From Salinicola sp. (lineage in GTDB: Bacteria; Pseudomonadota; Gammaproteobacteria; Pseudomonadales; Halomonadaceae), in the NCBI GenBank assembly GCA_002695065.1, contig NZNW01000065.1, positions 1 through 64,000 of the forward strand: a stretch of DNA of 64,000 bases, read 5' to 3'. This document shows, in pieces, positions 21,255 through 29,649 of this stretch. A model generated the notes under the pieces. The model had not been told where the DNA came from. It saw only the letters and a list, made by a program, of their open reading frames with translations, and made no database searches. Each line of letters starts with the position of its first letter. Position 1 is the first letter of the stretch. The position numbers and the translations under genes were made by a program.

Positions 21255-21947
21255 ATGTCGACACGCCCGCCTGCATCGACCCTGAATGGACTCTATGCGA
21301 TTACCGACAGCCAGCTGTTGCCGGACGATCGTCGCCTGCTGGTCGCCTGCGAAGCGGCACTGGAAGCGGGGATCGCGCTGTTGCAGTATCGCGACAAGTC
21401 CGCGGACGAGGGCCGCCGCTGGCGTCAGAGCGATGCGCTGGCCGCGCTCTGCGAGCGTCACGCGGTACCGCTGATCGTCAATGACGACCTGGAACTGGCG
21501 CTGCGACTGCAGCAGCGCTGGGGGGAAGTCGTCGGGCTGCACGTCGGTCAGGAGGATGTCCCGCTGTCGACCGCCAGACGACGCCTGGGAGACCGGGCCA
21601 TCGTCGGTGCCACCTGTCACGACTCACCGATCCTGGCCCGCCAGGCGGCCGAGGCCGGCGCCAGCTATCTGGCGTTCGGGCGTTTCTTCGCCTCGCGCAC
21701 CAAGCCGGAAGCCGCGCCGGCGTCGCTATCGATACTCGGGGAGGTGGCACATCTGGGGTTGCCACGGGTCGCCATTGGGGGTATCGATGCCCGCACCGCC
21801 GTCGAGGCACGGCAAGCGGGTGCCGAGATACTGGCCGTGGTTCATGCCATCTTCGGCATGCCGGATGTGGCCCGGGCGGTGCGCGAGCTCAATGCCGGCC
21901 TCACCGGGACGTCATCGACGGAATTCGACATCGACCGATGTCAGTAG
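21255..21947 (+). CDS. thiE: Thiamine-phosphate synthase ThiE
   Basis: 230-aa TIM-barrel enzyme joining HMP-PP and thiazole phosphate to thiamine phosphate. Motifs: LNGLYAITDSQLLPDD, LLQYRDKSADEGRRWRQ, PLIVNDDLELAL, GLHVGQEDVPL, YLAFGRFFASRTKPEA and VAIGGIDARTAVEA. Two adjacent ATGs at 21252 and 21255 both fit; the second has the better spacing to GGAG. The first overlaps the thiD stop, so the two genes are coupled. The frame runs open far upstream through thiD, which is a shadow. Confidence 0.92.
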   Translation: MSTRPPASTLNGLYAITDSQLLPDDRRLLVACEAALEAGIALLQYRDKSADEGRRWRQSDALAALCERHAVPLIVNDDLELALRLQQRWGEVVGLHVGQEDVPLSTARRRLGDRAIVGATCHDSPILARQAAEAGASYLAFGRFFASRTKPEAAPASLSILGEVAHLGLPRVAIGGIDARTAVEARQAGAEILAVVHAIFGMPDVARAVRELNAGLTGTSSTEFDIDRCQ

Positions 21948-21968
21948 AACTTTGCTGGAGAGAACACC

Positions 21969-23258
21969 ATGACCACATCCGCCGAACTCTATGAGCGCGC
22001 CTGCCGGCATATCCCGGGCGGCGTCAACTCTCCGGTGAGGGCCTTCAAGGGCATGTCCCAACCGCCGGTCTTCATCGAGCGGGCCCAGGGCGCCTACCTG
22101 TTCGACGTCGAGGGTAAACGTTACATCGACTACGTGGGCTCCTGGGGGCCGATGATTACCGGACATGCCGATCCCGAGGTGCTGAATGCCGTTCGCGAAC
22201 GGCTCGACAGCGGTCTCTCGTTCGGGACGCCGACGGCGATCGAGACCACCATGGCCGACCTGATCTGCGAGATCATCCCCTCCATCGACATGGTGCGCAT
22301 GGTCAACTCCGGTACCGAGGCGACAATGTCGGCGATCCGGCTGGCGCGGGGATATACCGGACGCGACAAGATCGTCAAGTTCGAGGGCAACTATCACGGC
22401 CACTCGGACTCGCTGCTGGTGAAAGCCGGTTCCGGTGCCTTGACCCACGGCGAGCCCAGTTCGCCCGGCGTGCCGGCGTCACTGGCCGAGCACACCATCA
22501 CGCTCTCCTACAACGACATCGAAGCCGTGCACGAATGCTTCGAGGCCATGGGCGAACAGATCGCCTGCATCATCGTCGAGCCGGTGGCCGGCAACATGAA
22601 CTGCATACCGCCGCAGCCCGGCTTCCTGGAAGCGTTGCGTGAAGTGTGCGACAGCCACGGCAGCGTGTTGATCTTCGACGAGGTCATGACCGGCTTTCGC
22701 GTGGCGCTGGGCGGGGCCCAGGCGCACTACGGCGTCACCCCGGACCTGACCTGCCTGGGCAAGATCGTCGGCGGCGGCATGCCGGTGGGCGCCTTCGGCG
22801 GCAAGCGCGACATCATGGAGCAGATCTCGCCGCTGGGGCCCGTTTACCAGGCCGGCACGCTGTCCGGCAATCCGCTGGCGATGGCGGCCGGCATCACGCT
22901 GCTCGAGAAGGTGCGCCAGCCCGGTTTTCACGAGGCGCTCTCCACCCGGGTCGAGACGCTCTGCGACGGCCTCGAGGCGCGTGCGCACGAGGCCGGTATC
23001 GCACTGATGACACAGCGCGCCGGGGGCATGTTCGGCCTGTTCTTCACGGCGCAACAACGGGTCGATAACTTCGGGCAGACCATGGCGTGCGATGCACAGG
23101 CGTTCCGCGATTTCTTCTCGCACATGCTCGAGTCCGGCGTCTACCTGGCGCCATCGGCGTTCGAGGCCGGATTCATGTCGAGCGCACACACCCATGACCA
23201 TATTCAGACGACCTTGATGGCCAGCGAGCGTGCCTTCGCCGCCATGCGTCAACAATGA
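21969..23258 (+). CDS. hemL: Glutamate-1-semialdehyde 2,1-aminomutase HemL
   Basis: 429-aa PLP enzyme making 5-aminolevulinate for haem by the C5 pathway. [15 protein letters not shown] is the typical N-terminus; [16 protein letters not shown] and [16 protein letters not shown] (PLP lysine) are the cofactor region. The ATG has GGAGAG upstream. It follows thiE by 21 nt, so thiD-thiE-hemL probably form one operon, as in many gammaproteobacteria. Complete and of normal length. Confidence 0.95.
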   Translation: MTTSAELYERACRHIPGGVNSPVRAFKGMSQPPVFIERAQGAYLFDVEGKRYIDYVGSWGPMITGHADPEVLNAVRERLDSGLSFGTPTAIETTMADLICEIIPSIDMVRMVNSGTEATMSAIRLARGYTGRDKIVKFEGNYHGHSDSLLVKAGSGALTHGEPSSPGVPASLAEHTITLSYNDIEAVHECFEAMGEQIACIIVEPVAGNMNCIPPQPGFLEALREVCDSHGSVLIFDEVMTGFRVALGGAQAHYGVTPDLTCLGKIVGGGMPVGAFGGKRDIMEQISPLGPVYQAGTLSGNPLAMAAGITLLEKVRQPGFHEALSTRVETLCDGLEARAHEAGIALMTQRAGGMFGLFFTAQQRVDNFGQTMACDAQAFRDFFSHMLESGVYLAPSAFEAGFMSSAHTHDHIQTTLMASERAFAAMRQQ

Positions 23259-23289
23259 GTCGCGAACGCCACTGACAGGGAGACGACGC

Positions 23290-24852
23290 ATGAGCCGAAC
23301 GCTGATACAGGCGCTCAAGGAGAGTGATTGTTTCGATCACCCGATTGGCGCTGTCGAAGTGTTCGAGACCCCCATCTCCTGGGTGGTATCGACCGGTGAT
23401 TACGCTTACAAGATCAAGAAGTCGCTGGATTACGGCAGCTTTCTCGATTTCTCGACGCTGGAGAAGCGGCGTCGCCTCTGCGAACAGGAGGTCGCGCTGA
23501 ATCGTCGCGTGGCACCGTCGCTCTACATCGGCTGCGTGGCCATCTCGGGAACCGAGGAGTCACCCAGAGTCAACGACGACAGTTCGCCGATCGAATACGC
23601 GGTCAAGATGCGCCAGTTCAGCAGTCGCCATCTGTTGAGCTCGCTGCAGGCCAGTGGAGAACTCTCGGCGGAGTTGATCGACGATCTCATCGACCAGCTG
23701 GTGGCGCTTCACGAATCCGCCCCCTGCGCCTCGGGGGACAATCCGCTGGGATCGCCGCCGAGCATCCATGGGATGCTGGTCGACGAATTCGACGTGATCG
23801 AGCCGCTACTGGAATCGCTCCAGGATCTCGAGCAGCTATCCAGCGTGAAGACGTTGACGCTCGAGAGCTTCGCGCGTCTGGAACCCATCCTGGAATCACG
23901 CTGGAGAGACGGCTTCATCCGCGAGAGCCACGGCGACATCCATCTCGGCAACGCGGTGCGGTTCGAGGGCAAGGCGATCCTGTTCAACGGCATCGAGTTC
24001 AACGATCGTCTGCGCTGGTGCGACGTGGCCTGCGAACTCGCCTTCCTGATCATGGACCTGGAAGCCCGTGGCGAGCGGGAGTTCGCCCACTATGCCCTCA
24101 ACCGTTACCTCGAACTGTCCGGGGATTACCAAGCAGTACGACTGCTCAATTTCTACAAGCGCTATCGAGCCCTGCTGCGGGCACGGATCGAACTGGTACG
24201 GGACCACGATGCCGGGGTGATGGACGATCTGCCCGGCGGCGAACCGATCGATGTCTTCCGCCGCTATCTGACGATGGCCCAGGAGTACAGCGAATTCCGC
24301 TTTCCTTACCTGATCCTGGCGGTTGGCGTCTCCGGCAGCGGCAAGAGCCGGTTCACCGAGGAGATCGTGCGGCGGCTGGGCGGGGTGCGGATACGGTCCG
24401 ATGTCGAACGCAAGCGGCTATTCGATTTCACCGCGGCACCCGACGATGCGGAAGCCGTCTACAGCGAGAAAGCGACCGACCAGACCTATCGCCGCCTGGC
24501 CGAGCTGACGGGCACGGTACTCGAAGCGGGTTTGCCGGCGTGTATCGACGCCACCTGCCTGCTGCTGGAGCAGCGCAAGCGGCTACGTTTCGAGGCGGAA
24601 AAGCGGGGACTTCCCGTGCTGATCGTGAGTTTCGAGGCGGATCGGGCGACGTTACGGGCTCGTATCGTCAAACGCGCCCGGCGCAGCGGAGAACCCTCGG
24701 AGAGAAGCCTGTCGATTCTGGAGCGGCAATTGGAGCGGTTCGAGCCGTTTGCCAGTGACGAGACGACCCATCTGGTGCATCTCGACACCACCGCACCGGA
24801 CGCCAATCTGACGCTCGCTTCCCTGATTCAGGAGAGGATGCGGCTGAACTGA
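23290..24852 (+). CDS. Fused phosphotransferase-like / P-loop kinase protein
   Basis: 520-aa two-domain protein. The N-terminal 310 or so residues resemble aminoglycoside/choline-type phosphotransferases, with the catalytic loop SHGDIHLGNAV near residue 214 and an early KIKKSLDYGSFLDFS. The C-terminal 175 residues form a P-loop kinase with Walker A GVSGSGKSRFTEE near residue 346. ATG 23290 has GGGAG 7 nt upstream and gives the family-like start; the frame is open 20 codons earlier. This two-domain family is widespread and often annotated as an AAA-family ATPase of unknown substrate. It follows hemL by 31 nt, possibly co-transcribed. Confidence 0.8.
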   Translation: MSRTLIQALKESDCFDHPIGAVEVFETPISWVVSTGDYAYKIKKSLDYGSFLDFSTLEKRRRLCEQEVALNRRVAPSLYIGCVAISGTEESPRVNDDSSPIEYAVKMRQFSSRHLLSSLQASGELSAELIDDLIDQLVALHESAPCASGDNPLGSPPSIHGMLVDEFDVIEPLLESLQDLEQLSSVKTLTLESFARLEPILESRWRDGFIRESHGDIHLGNAVRFEGKAILFNGIEFNDRLRWCDVACELAFLIMDLEARGEREFAHYALNRYLELSGDYQAVRLLNFYKRYRALLRARIELVRDHDAGVMDDLPGGEPIDVFRRYLTMAQEYSEFRFPYLILAVGVSGSGKSRFTEEIVRRLGGVRIRSDVERKRLFDFTAAPDDAEAVYSEKATDQTYRRLAELTGTVLEAGLPACIDATCLLLEQRKRLRFEAEKRGLPVLIVSFEADRATLRARIVKRARRSGEPSERSLSILERQLERFEPFASDETTHLVHLDTTAPDANLTLASLIQERMRLN

Positions 24853-24915
24853 GGGGCATCGGGAAGCCACGTCACACTGGCTTCCCGATGAATGGACAGG
24901 GGCCGCCCGGTGGCC

Positions 24916-25593
24916 TCAGCGACGCCCGTTGGCATAGCGCGATGCCATGACCGGAATCGTCCCCAGGTTCTGCCGTGCCCAGTTGGTGGCCTGGATGCGG
25001 TTGTGGACGTTGATCTTGCGGAACAGGTTGTAAAGGTGCGACTTCACCGTGTGTTCGCTGACGAACAGCTTTTCCGCGATCTCCGTATTGCTCGCACCGG
25101 AGACCAGCAGCGTGACGATCTCCAGTTCTCTCCGTGTCAGACCGCACACGGGCCGATAGGTATTGACCTGTTGACGACGATAGAAGTCGATCAACATCGC
25201 CGAGAGCGGCCTGGAAATCCAGAGTTCTCCGCCGAGAAGTTTGATGATTCCCTTGCAGATGAGTTCGAGGCTGTCCTGCCGATAGAACACCCCACGGAGG
25301 TGTATGCCGATCAACAGTTCCATGACCTGCTTGTTGTCGCGGACGTTGAAAGCCGACAGGATGATGGCATCGTTCTCCTCGGCTCTGGTGTTCCAGGCCA
25401 GTAGGTCTTTCTCCTGAACGTGATCTCCATCCAGGAGTACGAGTACCCTACTGCCCTCGGGTACCGGAAAACGATCCTGTGGACTGAGTGCCGAGACCCG
25501 GCAACCCGTTTTCTGGTGTATGTAATCCAAAAATAGTACGGACTGTGAGTTACAATCCGTAACAAGAACGATGTCGGTGTGTTCAGTGTTCAT
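24916..25593 (-). CDS. LuxR-family regulator resembling CsgD
   Basis: 225-aa transcription regulator. The C-terminal LuxR helix-turn-helix (about residues 150-205) reads LTRRELEIVTLLVSG, SNTEIAEKLFVSEHTVKSHL and INVHNRIQATNWA. The N-terminal domain looks like the degenerate receiver of CsgD, including a GVFYRQDSLELICKGI segment in the same position as GVFY in CsgD. In enterics CsgD controls curli and cellulose, but no curli or cellulose genes occur in this window. GC is visibly lower than in its neighbours and the 434-nt upstream region is AT-rich, suggesting silencing by a nucleoid protein or acquisition by transfer. AAGGGA precedes the ATG. Confidence 0.75.
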   Translation of the reverse strand: MNTEHTDIVLVTDCNSQSVLFLDYIHQKTGCRVSALSPQDRFPVPEGSRVLVLLDGDHVQEKDLLAWNTRAEENDAIILSAFNVRDNKQVMELLIGIHLRGVFYRQDSLELICKGIIKLLGGELWISRPLSAMLIDFYRRQQVNTYRPVCGLTRRELEIVTLLVSGASNTEIAEKLFVSEHTVKSHLYNLFRKINVHNRIQATNWARQNLGTIPVMASRYANGRR

Positions 25594-26027
25594 GGTCTGA
25601 TCCCTTCGAAGGATTTTAATTAGTGTTTTGCGCTTTTTCGTTGTGATCCTTAGCTGAGCAACCTACTGCCGGTCCGTGATTGTTGGAGCTCAATAGTGTT
25701 AATAAAACCCATGCGTTGTAAATATAGGGTATTGAGGTTTTCAAAAAGTGACACGACAGAGACAATTAAGCGGCCCTTAATTTCCCTAATTTAGTTAAAT
25801 AAATCAATTTGTTATCCACTGTGGGTCGCTGGTTTTTTTAAGAAACAATGTTTCCTTTTCGAGAAAAAACACGCTCTCGCTCGCGAGGACCCGAAAGCCT
25901 CGGCAGGAAAACTACTGAGGTTTCTCATCCCGATATGATGAGTGTTTGATGGCTCCCCAGCCCAGGGTCGCCTATGCCTCGAATCCCACGCCCCGTAGAA
26001 TGAACGTTTTTGTCAGGAATCTCGTCC
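25594..26027. promoter_or_regulatory. AT-rich divergent region between the CsgD-like gene and rdgB
   Basis: 434 nt with no convincing gene. Roughly the 250 nt nearest the CsgD-like gene are far more AT-rich than the surroundings, with tracts such as GGTTTTTTTAAGAAAC. A palindrome CCTTCGAAGG (25603-25612) sits just upstream of the regulator start and a one-mismatch DnaA box TTATCCACT lies at 25812-25820. Presumably it carries the promoter of the regulator on one side and of rdgB on the other. I could not pick -10/-35 boxes with confidence. Confidence 0.5.
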
Positions 26028-26660
26028 ATGAACCCGTCCGTAGAGAATCTGGTCGTCGCCAGTGGCAACCCCGGAAAGCTGGCTGAATTTCAACAGCTTC
26101 TCGGTCCCTTGGGGCTGCAGGTCCAGCCGCAGTCGGATTTCGGTGTCAGCGACGTCGAGGAGACCGGGTTGACCTTCGTCGAAAACGCCCTCCTCAAGGC
26201 GCGTGCCGCCGCCCGTGCCAGTGGCCTGCCGGCGCTGGCCGACGACTCCGGTCTGGCGGTCGATGCCCTCGCCGGCGCGCCAGGCATCTACTCGGCCCGC
26301 TACGCTGAGGACGCCAACCGTGGCGAGTCCCGGGACAGCGCCAACAACGCCAAGCTGCTGGAAGCGCTCAAGGAGGTCCCCGAGGGAGAGCGAACGGCGC
26401 GATACTGGTGTGTGCTGGTCTATCTGCGCCATGCGGACGACCCGGTACCCCTGATCGTCCAGTGCGACTGGCCTGGCGATATCCTGGCCTATCCGCGTGG
26501 CGAGGGGGGATTCGGTTACGACCCGCTGTTCTGGGTTCCCGAGCGAGGCATGAGCGTCGCCGAACTGAGCGCCGAGGAGAAGAATCGGTTGAGCCACCGG
26601 GGACGCGCGCTGCAGGCGCTGGTCGCGCAGCTCAGGGCATCGGAATCGCATCGGGAATGA
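26028..26660 (+). CDS. rdgB: RdgB/HAM1 family non-canonical purine NTP pyrophosphatase
   Basis: 210-aa enzyme that hydrolyses dITP, ITP and XTP, keeping deaminated purines out of DNA and RNA. Motifs: [20 protein letters not shown] at the N-terminus, [38 protein letters not shown] and [13 protein letters not shown] 26028 has AGGA upstream (spacing 9); a TTG six codons earlier is possible but less likely. The stop overlaps the hemW ATG, giving the classical rdgB-hemW pair. Confidence 0.93.
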   Translation: MNPSVENLVVASGNPGKLAEFQQLLGPLGLQVQPQSDFGVSDVEETGLTFVENALLKARAAARASGLPALADDSGLAVDALAGAPGIYSARYAEDANRGESRDSANNAKLLEALKEVPEGERTARYWCVLVYLRHADDPVPLIVQCDWPGDILAYPRGEGGFGYDPLFWVPERGMSVAELSAEEKNRLSHRGRALQALVAQLRASESHRE

Positions 26661-27829
26661 GGGATCTGCCACCGCTGGCGCTCTATATCCACGTGCCCTG
26701 GTGCGTGCGCAAGTGCCCCTACTGCGACTTCAACTCCCACGGCGTGGGTCGAGGCGCCGAACTGCCGGAAGGTCGGTACGTCGATGCCTTGCTGACCGAC
26801 CTCGAGCAGGATCTGGTGACGGTGCAGGGTCGTGAGATCGTCAGCATCTTCATCGGCGGCGGGACGCCGAGCCTGTTCTCCGCCGCGGCCTACCAGCGCC
26901 TGTTCGACGGTCTGCGCCAGCGTCTCGTCTTTGCCCCGAATATCGAAATCACGCTGGAGGCCAACCCGGGGACGGTGGAACAGGCCCGCTTCGAGGGATA
27001 CCGCCGCGCGGGGATCAATCGGCTCTCCATCGGTGTACAGAGTTTTGCCGCCGAGCAGCTCGAGGCGCTGGGACGTATCCACAGCGGCGGGGAGGCACGG
27101 CGTGCCATGATCAGCGCCCGGGAGGCCGGCTTCGACAACGTCAATCTCGATCTGATGCACGGTCTGCCGGGGCAGACGCCGGCGGCCGCGCTGGGTGATA
27201 TCGAGCAGGCGTTGGCGCTGGAGCCGACCCATCTGTCGTGGTACCAGCTGACGCTGGAGCCCAACACCGAGTTCTTCTCCCATCCGCCGCCGCTGCCCGA
27301 TGAGGAACGGCTCTGGGATATCCAGGACGCGGGGCATGACCTGCTCGAGTCGGCCGGATTCTCGCGCTACGAGATTTCCGCCTACGCCCGGCCGGGGCGG
27401 CAGGCGCGTCACAATCTCAACTACTGGCGCTTCGGCGACTATCTGGGTATCGGCGCCGGAGCCCACGGCAAACTGTCCTCCATCGACCCGGCGGGGCGGT
27501 GGCGCATCGAGCGGCGCTGGAAGACGCGGCAGCCGGAAGCCTATCTGCGCCGGATGAACGATCCGCGGGGATTCGTGGCGGGAAGTCAGCCGGTGGATGG
27601 CCCGGCGTTGCCGCTGGAGTTCCTGATGAACGCCCTGCGCCTGACCGCAGGCGTCGATGCCGAGGATTGGGAAAACCATACCGGGCGACCGCTGTCTGAG
27701 CTAACGCCTCGTCTGGAAGCGGCGCGCCGGAAAGGTCTGCTGACGATCTCGCCATCGCGCCTGCAAGCGACCCCGCAAGGCCTGTTATTCTTGAACGATC
27801 TGCTCGCGCTGTTCGACGAGGAGGCGTAG
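26657..27829 (+). CDS. hemW: Radical SAM haem chaperone HemW
   Basis: 390-aa radical SAM protein. The [4Fe-4S] motif is C16-x3-C20-x2-C23 in [15 protein letters not shown]. The extra fourth cysteine of the HemN coproporphyrinogen dehydrogenases is absent, so HemW (haem insertion chaperone) is preferred. [11 protein letters not shown] and [18 protein letters not shown] are typical. ATG 26657 overlaps the rdgB stop by 4 nt; the open frame reaching back to 26408 lies inside rdgB and is a shadow. Complete. Confidence 0.92.
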   Translation: MRDLPPLALYIHVPWCVRKCPYCDFNSHGVGRGAELPEGRYVDALLTDLEQDLVTVQGREIVSIFIGGGTPSLFSAAAYQRLFDGLRQRLVFAPNIEITLEANPGTVEQARFEGYRRAGINRLSIGVQSFAAEQLEALGRIHSGGEARRAMISAREAGFDNVNLDLMHGLPGQTPAAALGDIEQALALEPTHLSWYQLTLEPNTEFFSHPPPLPDEERLWDIQDAGHDLLESAGFSRYEISAYARPGRQARHNLNYWRFGDYLGIGAGAHGKLSSIDPAGRWRIERRWKTRQPEAYLRRMNDPRGFVAGSQPVDGPALPLEFLMNALRLTAGVDAEDWENHTGRPLSELTPRLEAARRKGLLTISPSRLQATPQGLLFLNDLLALFDEEA

Positions 27830-27868
27830 CTCTCCCCGCCGGCGAAGGCCGGGCAGTGATGGATTCAT

Positions 27869-27902
27869 CGTCACGCACCTCGCCACAGGGCGAGGCGTGA
27901 CG
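27869..27902. terminator. Stem-loop between hemW and the lipoprotein gene
   Basis: Inverted repeat of 7+7 bp with a 2-nt bulge: CGTCACG (27869-27875) with CGTGACG (27896-27902), and CCTCGCC (27878-27884) with GGCGAGG (27889-27895). No T run follows, so it may be a weak terminator of rdgB-hemW or a 5' structure of the next mRNA. Confidence 0.4.
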
Positions 27903-27928
27903 GTCGGCAAGCAAGGAGCTCTCCAAGC

Positions 27929-28618
27929 ATGAAGATGATGAAAAAGACGTTCTGGTTGTCCATTCCGGTTGCCGTGGCGGTCGGGGTGGCAGGCTGCGCC
28001 TCCAACGGTGCCGACACCCAGCAGCAGCAAGGTAGTGGCAACACCAATACCTGGGGCGGCGCCGGTATCGGTGCGGTGGCGGGTGCCGTCGTCGGGGCGC
28101 TCACCGGTGACGGCGGCAGCAGCACGCGGGATCGAGCCTTGATCGGTGCGGCAGCGGGTGCGGCGATCGGCGGTGGCGTCGGTGCCTACATGGATTCCCA
28201 GGAGAAGGAGCTGCGCAATCGCCTGGATGGTACGGGCATCGGCGTCGAGCGCGACGGCAACAACCTGATCCTCAACATGCCGAGCAGCGTGACGTTCGAC
28301 GTCGATTCCAGCGATCTGCAGACACCGGCGCGTCAGGCCCTCAACGACGTCAATGCGGTGCTGCGCGCCTACCCGGAAACCCGCATCAACGTGGCCGGTT
28401 ACACCGACAGCACCGGATCGGAGAGCTACAACCAGAAGCTTTCCGAGCGGCGTGCACAGTCGGTGGCGACCTACCTCGAGCAGGGCGGTGTCGAAGCCGG
28501 CCGGATCAATGCGGTCGGCTACGGCGAAACACGCCCGGTCGCCAGCAACGAGACCGATGCCGGGCGCGCCCAGAATCGTCGCGTCGAAATCACCCTGACG
28601 CCGACCCGGCAGTCCTGA
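27929..28618 (+). CDS. OmpA-family outer-membrane lipoprotein (YiaD-like)
   Basis: 229-aa predicted lipoprotein. The signal peptide ends in the lipobox VAGC (Cys23). It is followed by a Gln-rich linker, a glycine-zipper membrane segment (GAGIGAVAGAVVGALTG, then GAAAGAAIGGGVGAYMD) and a C-terminal OmpA peptidoglycan-binding domain (about 110-225) with FDVDSSDLQTPARQALNDV, GYTDSTGSESYNQKLSERRA and the final NRRVEI. It should anchor the outer membrane to peptidoglycan. AAGGAG lies 10 nt upstream. Monocistronic, with a terminator downstream at 28664-28691. Confidence 0.88.
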   Translation: MKMMKKTFWLSIPVAVAVGVAGCASNGADTQQQQGSGNTNTWGGAGIGAVAGAVVGALTGDGGSSTRDRALIGAAAGAAIGGGVGAYMDSQEKELRNRLDGTGIGVERDGNNLILNMPSSVTFDVDSSDLQTPARQALNDVNAVLRAYPETRINVAGYTDSTGSESYNQKLSERRAQSVATYLEQGGVEAGRINAVGYGETRPVASNETDAGRAQNRRVEITLTPTRQS

Positions 28619-28663
28619 GACGACCAGCCTTACCGGGACGGTCAACGTACCGATCTCGGATCC

Positions 28664-28691
28664 GGGCGTGGCCAGGAGCCGCGCCCTTTTT
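28664..28691 (+). terminator. Rho-independent terminator after the OmpA-type lipoprotein
   Basis: GGGCGTGGC (28664-28672) pairs with GCCGCGCCC (28678-28686; one G-U), loop CAGGA, followed by TTTTT (28687-28691). It lies 46 nt past the stop codon. Confidence 0.8.
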
Positions 28692-28705
28692 GATGGACAG
28701 ACGCC

Positions 28706-29557
28706 ATGCTTGCCTACCAGCACGCTTATCACGCCGGCAATTTTGCCGATGTTCACAAGCATCTCGGCCTGAGCCGACTCGTCTCGGCCATGATGCGCAA
28801 ATCCTCCGCCATCAGCTTCGTCGATACCCATGCCGGCCGCGGTCTCTATCCGTTGGCTGCGGCGGAGACGCAGAAGCTTGGCGAGTTTCGTGACGGTGTC
28901 GAGCGACTGTGGCAGAGGCGTCGCAGCTTTGCCGCCGAGTCGCCCATCGGGGAGTGGCTGGCCTCACTGGCGACACTGCAGTCTCGGTCCGAGCTGAGTC
29001 GCTACCCCGGTTCTCCCTGGTGGCTGGGTTCGACGCTGCGCTCCCAGGACCGGCTGACGCTGTTCGAGCTGCACCCGGGCGAGCACCGCCACTTGTCGGA
29101 TCAGGCGGTATCGCCCCACGCTGGCGTGCAGCGCCGACATGCGGACGGACTCAAGGGACTGGTAAAGCTGGTGCCGGTCTCCACGCCGCGCTTGTGCGTG
29201 TTGATCGATCCCAGCTACGAGAGGAAAGACGAATACCAGGAGGTCGCCGAGACGCTGATTCAAGTCGTGCGAAAGGTGCGGCATGCGGTGGTGTTGGTCT
29301 GGTATCCGCTGCTGCCGGCCGGACGCCATCGACTGCTGCTGGATACGCTGAGACAGGCCGGCGTTCCCAAGCTGTGGCGCAGCGAGTTGAAAATCCGTGA
29401 ACCGGTCGCCGAGCGTGGCATGTACGGCAGCGGTTTATTGATGCTCAACCCGCCCTGGCAACTCGACACCGAGCTCGACCAGGCTTTCACCACGCTGGCC
29501 TCGGTGCTGGCCGATGGCGGGAGCCACCACGGCGAATGGTGGACCGACGAGACCTGA
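28706..29557 (+). CDS. rlmJ: 23S rRNA (adenine2030-N6)-methyltransferase RlmJ
   Basis: 283-aa SAM-dependent methyltransferase. The N-terminus LAYQHAYHAGNFADVHKH is highly characteristic. YVD-type THAGRGLYPL is the SAM region and LIDPSYERKDEYQEV holds the catalytic DPxY-like motif. It starts 15 nt after the preceding terminator, so it probably has its own promoter overlapping that hairpin or reads through from it. Length is close to the E. coli protein (about 280 aa, from memory). Confidence 0.93.
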   Translation: MLAYQHAYHAGNFADVHKHLGLSRLVSAMMRKSSAISFVDTHAGRGLYPLAAAETQKLGEFRDGVERLWQRRRSFAAESPIGEWLASLATLQSRSELSRYPGSPWWLGSTLRSQDRLTLFELHPGEHRHLSDQAVSPHAGVQRRHADGLKGLVKLVPVSTPRLCVLIDPSYERKDEYQEVAETLIQVVRKVRHAVVLVWYPLLPAGRHRLLLDTLRQAGVPKLWRSELKIREPVAERGMYGSGLLMLNPPWQLDTELDQAFTTLASVLADGGSHHGEWWTDET

Positions 29558-29590
29558 CGGCGCCACCCGGCGCCGTCATCCTGCTGCTTT

Positions 29591-29625
29591 CGTAGCCCGT
29601 AGCCCGTAGCCCGTAGCCCGTAGCC
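29591..29625. repeat. Five tandem copies of a 7-bp repeat (CGTAGCC)
   Basis: CGTAGCC occurs five times without interruption, followed by degenerate CTAGCC copies up to about 29649. It fills the gap between the rlmJ and ggpPS 3' ends (convergent genes), a place where slippage would be harmless. Confidence 0.9.
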
Positions 29626-29649
29626 TCTACCTCTAGCCTCCCTAGCCCG

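Noticed and set aside
29591-29649. CRISPR-like array
   Set aside because: Units are 7 bp with no spacers; a simple tandem repeat.
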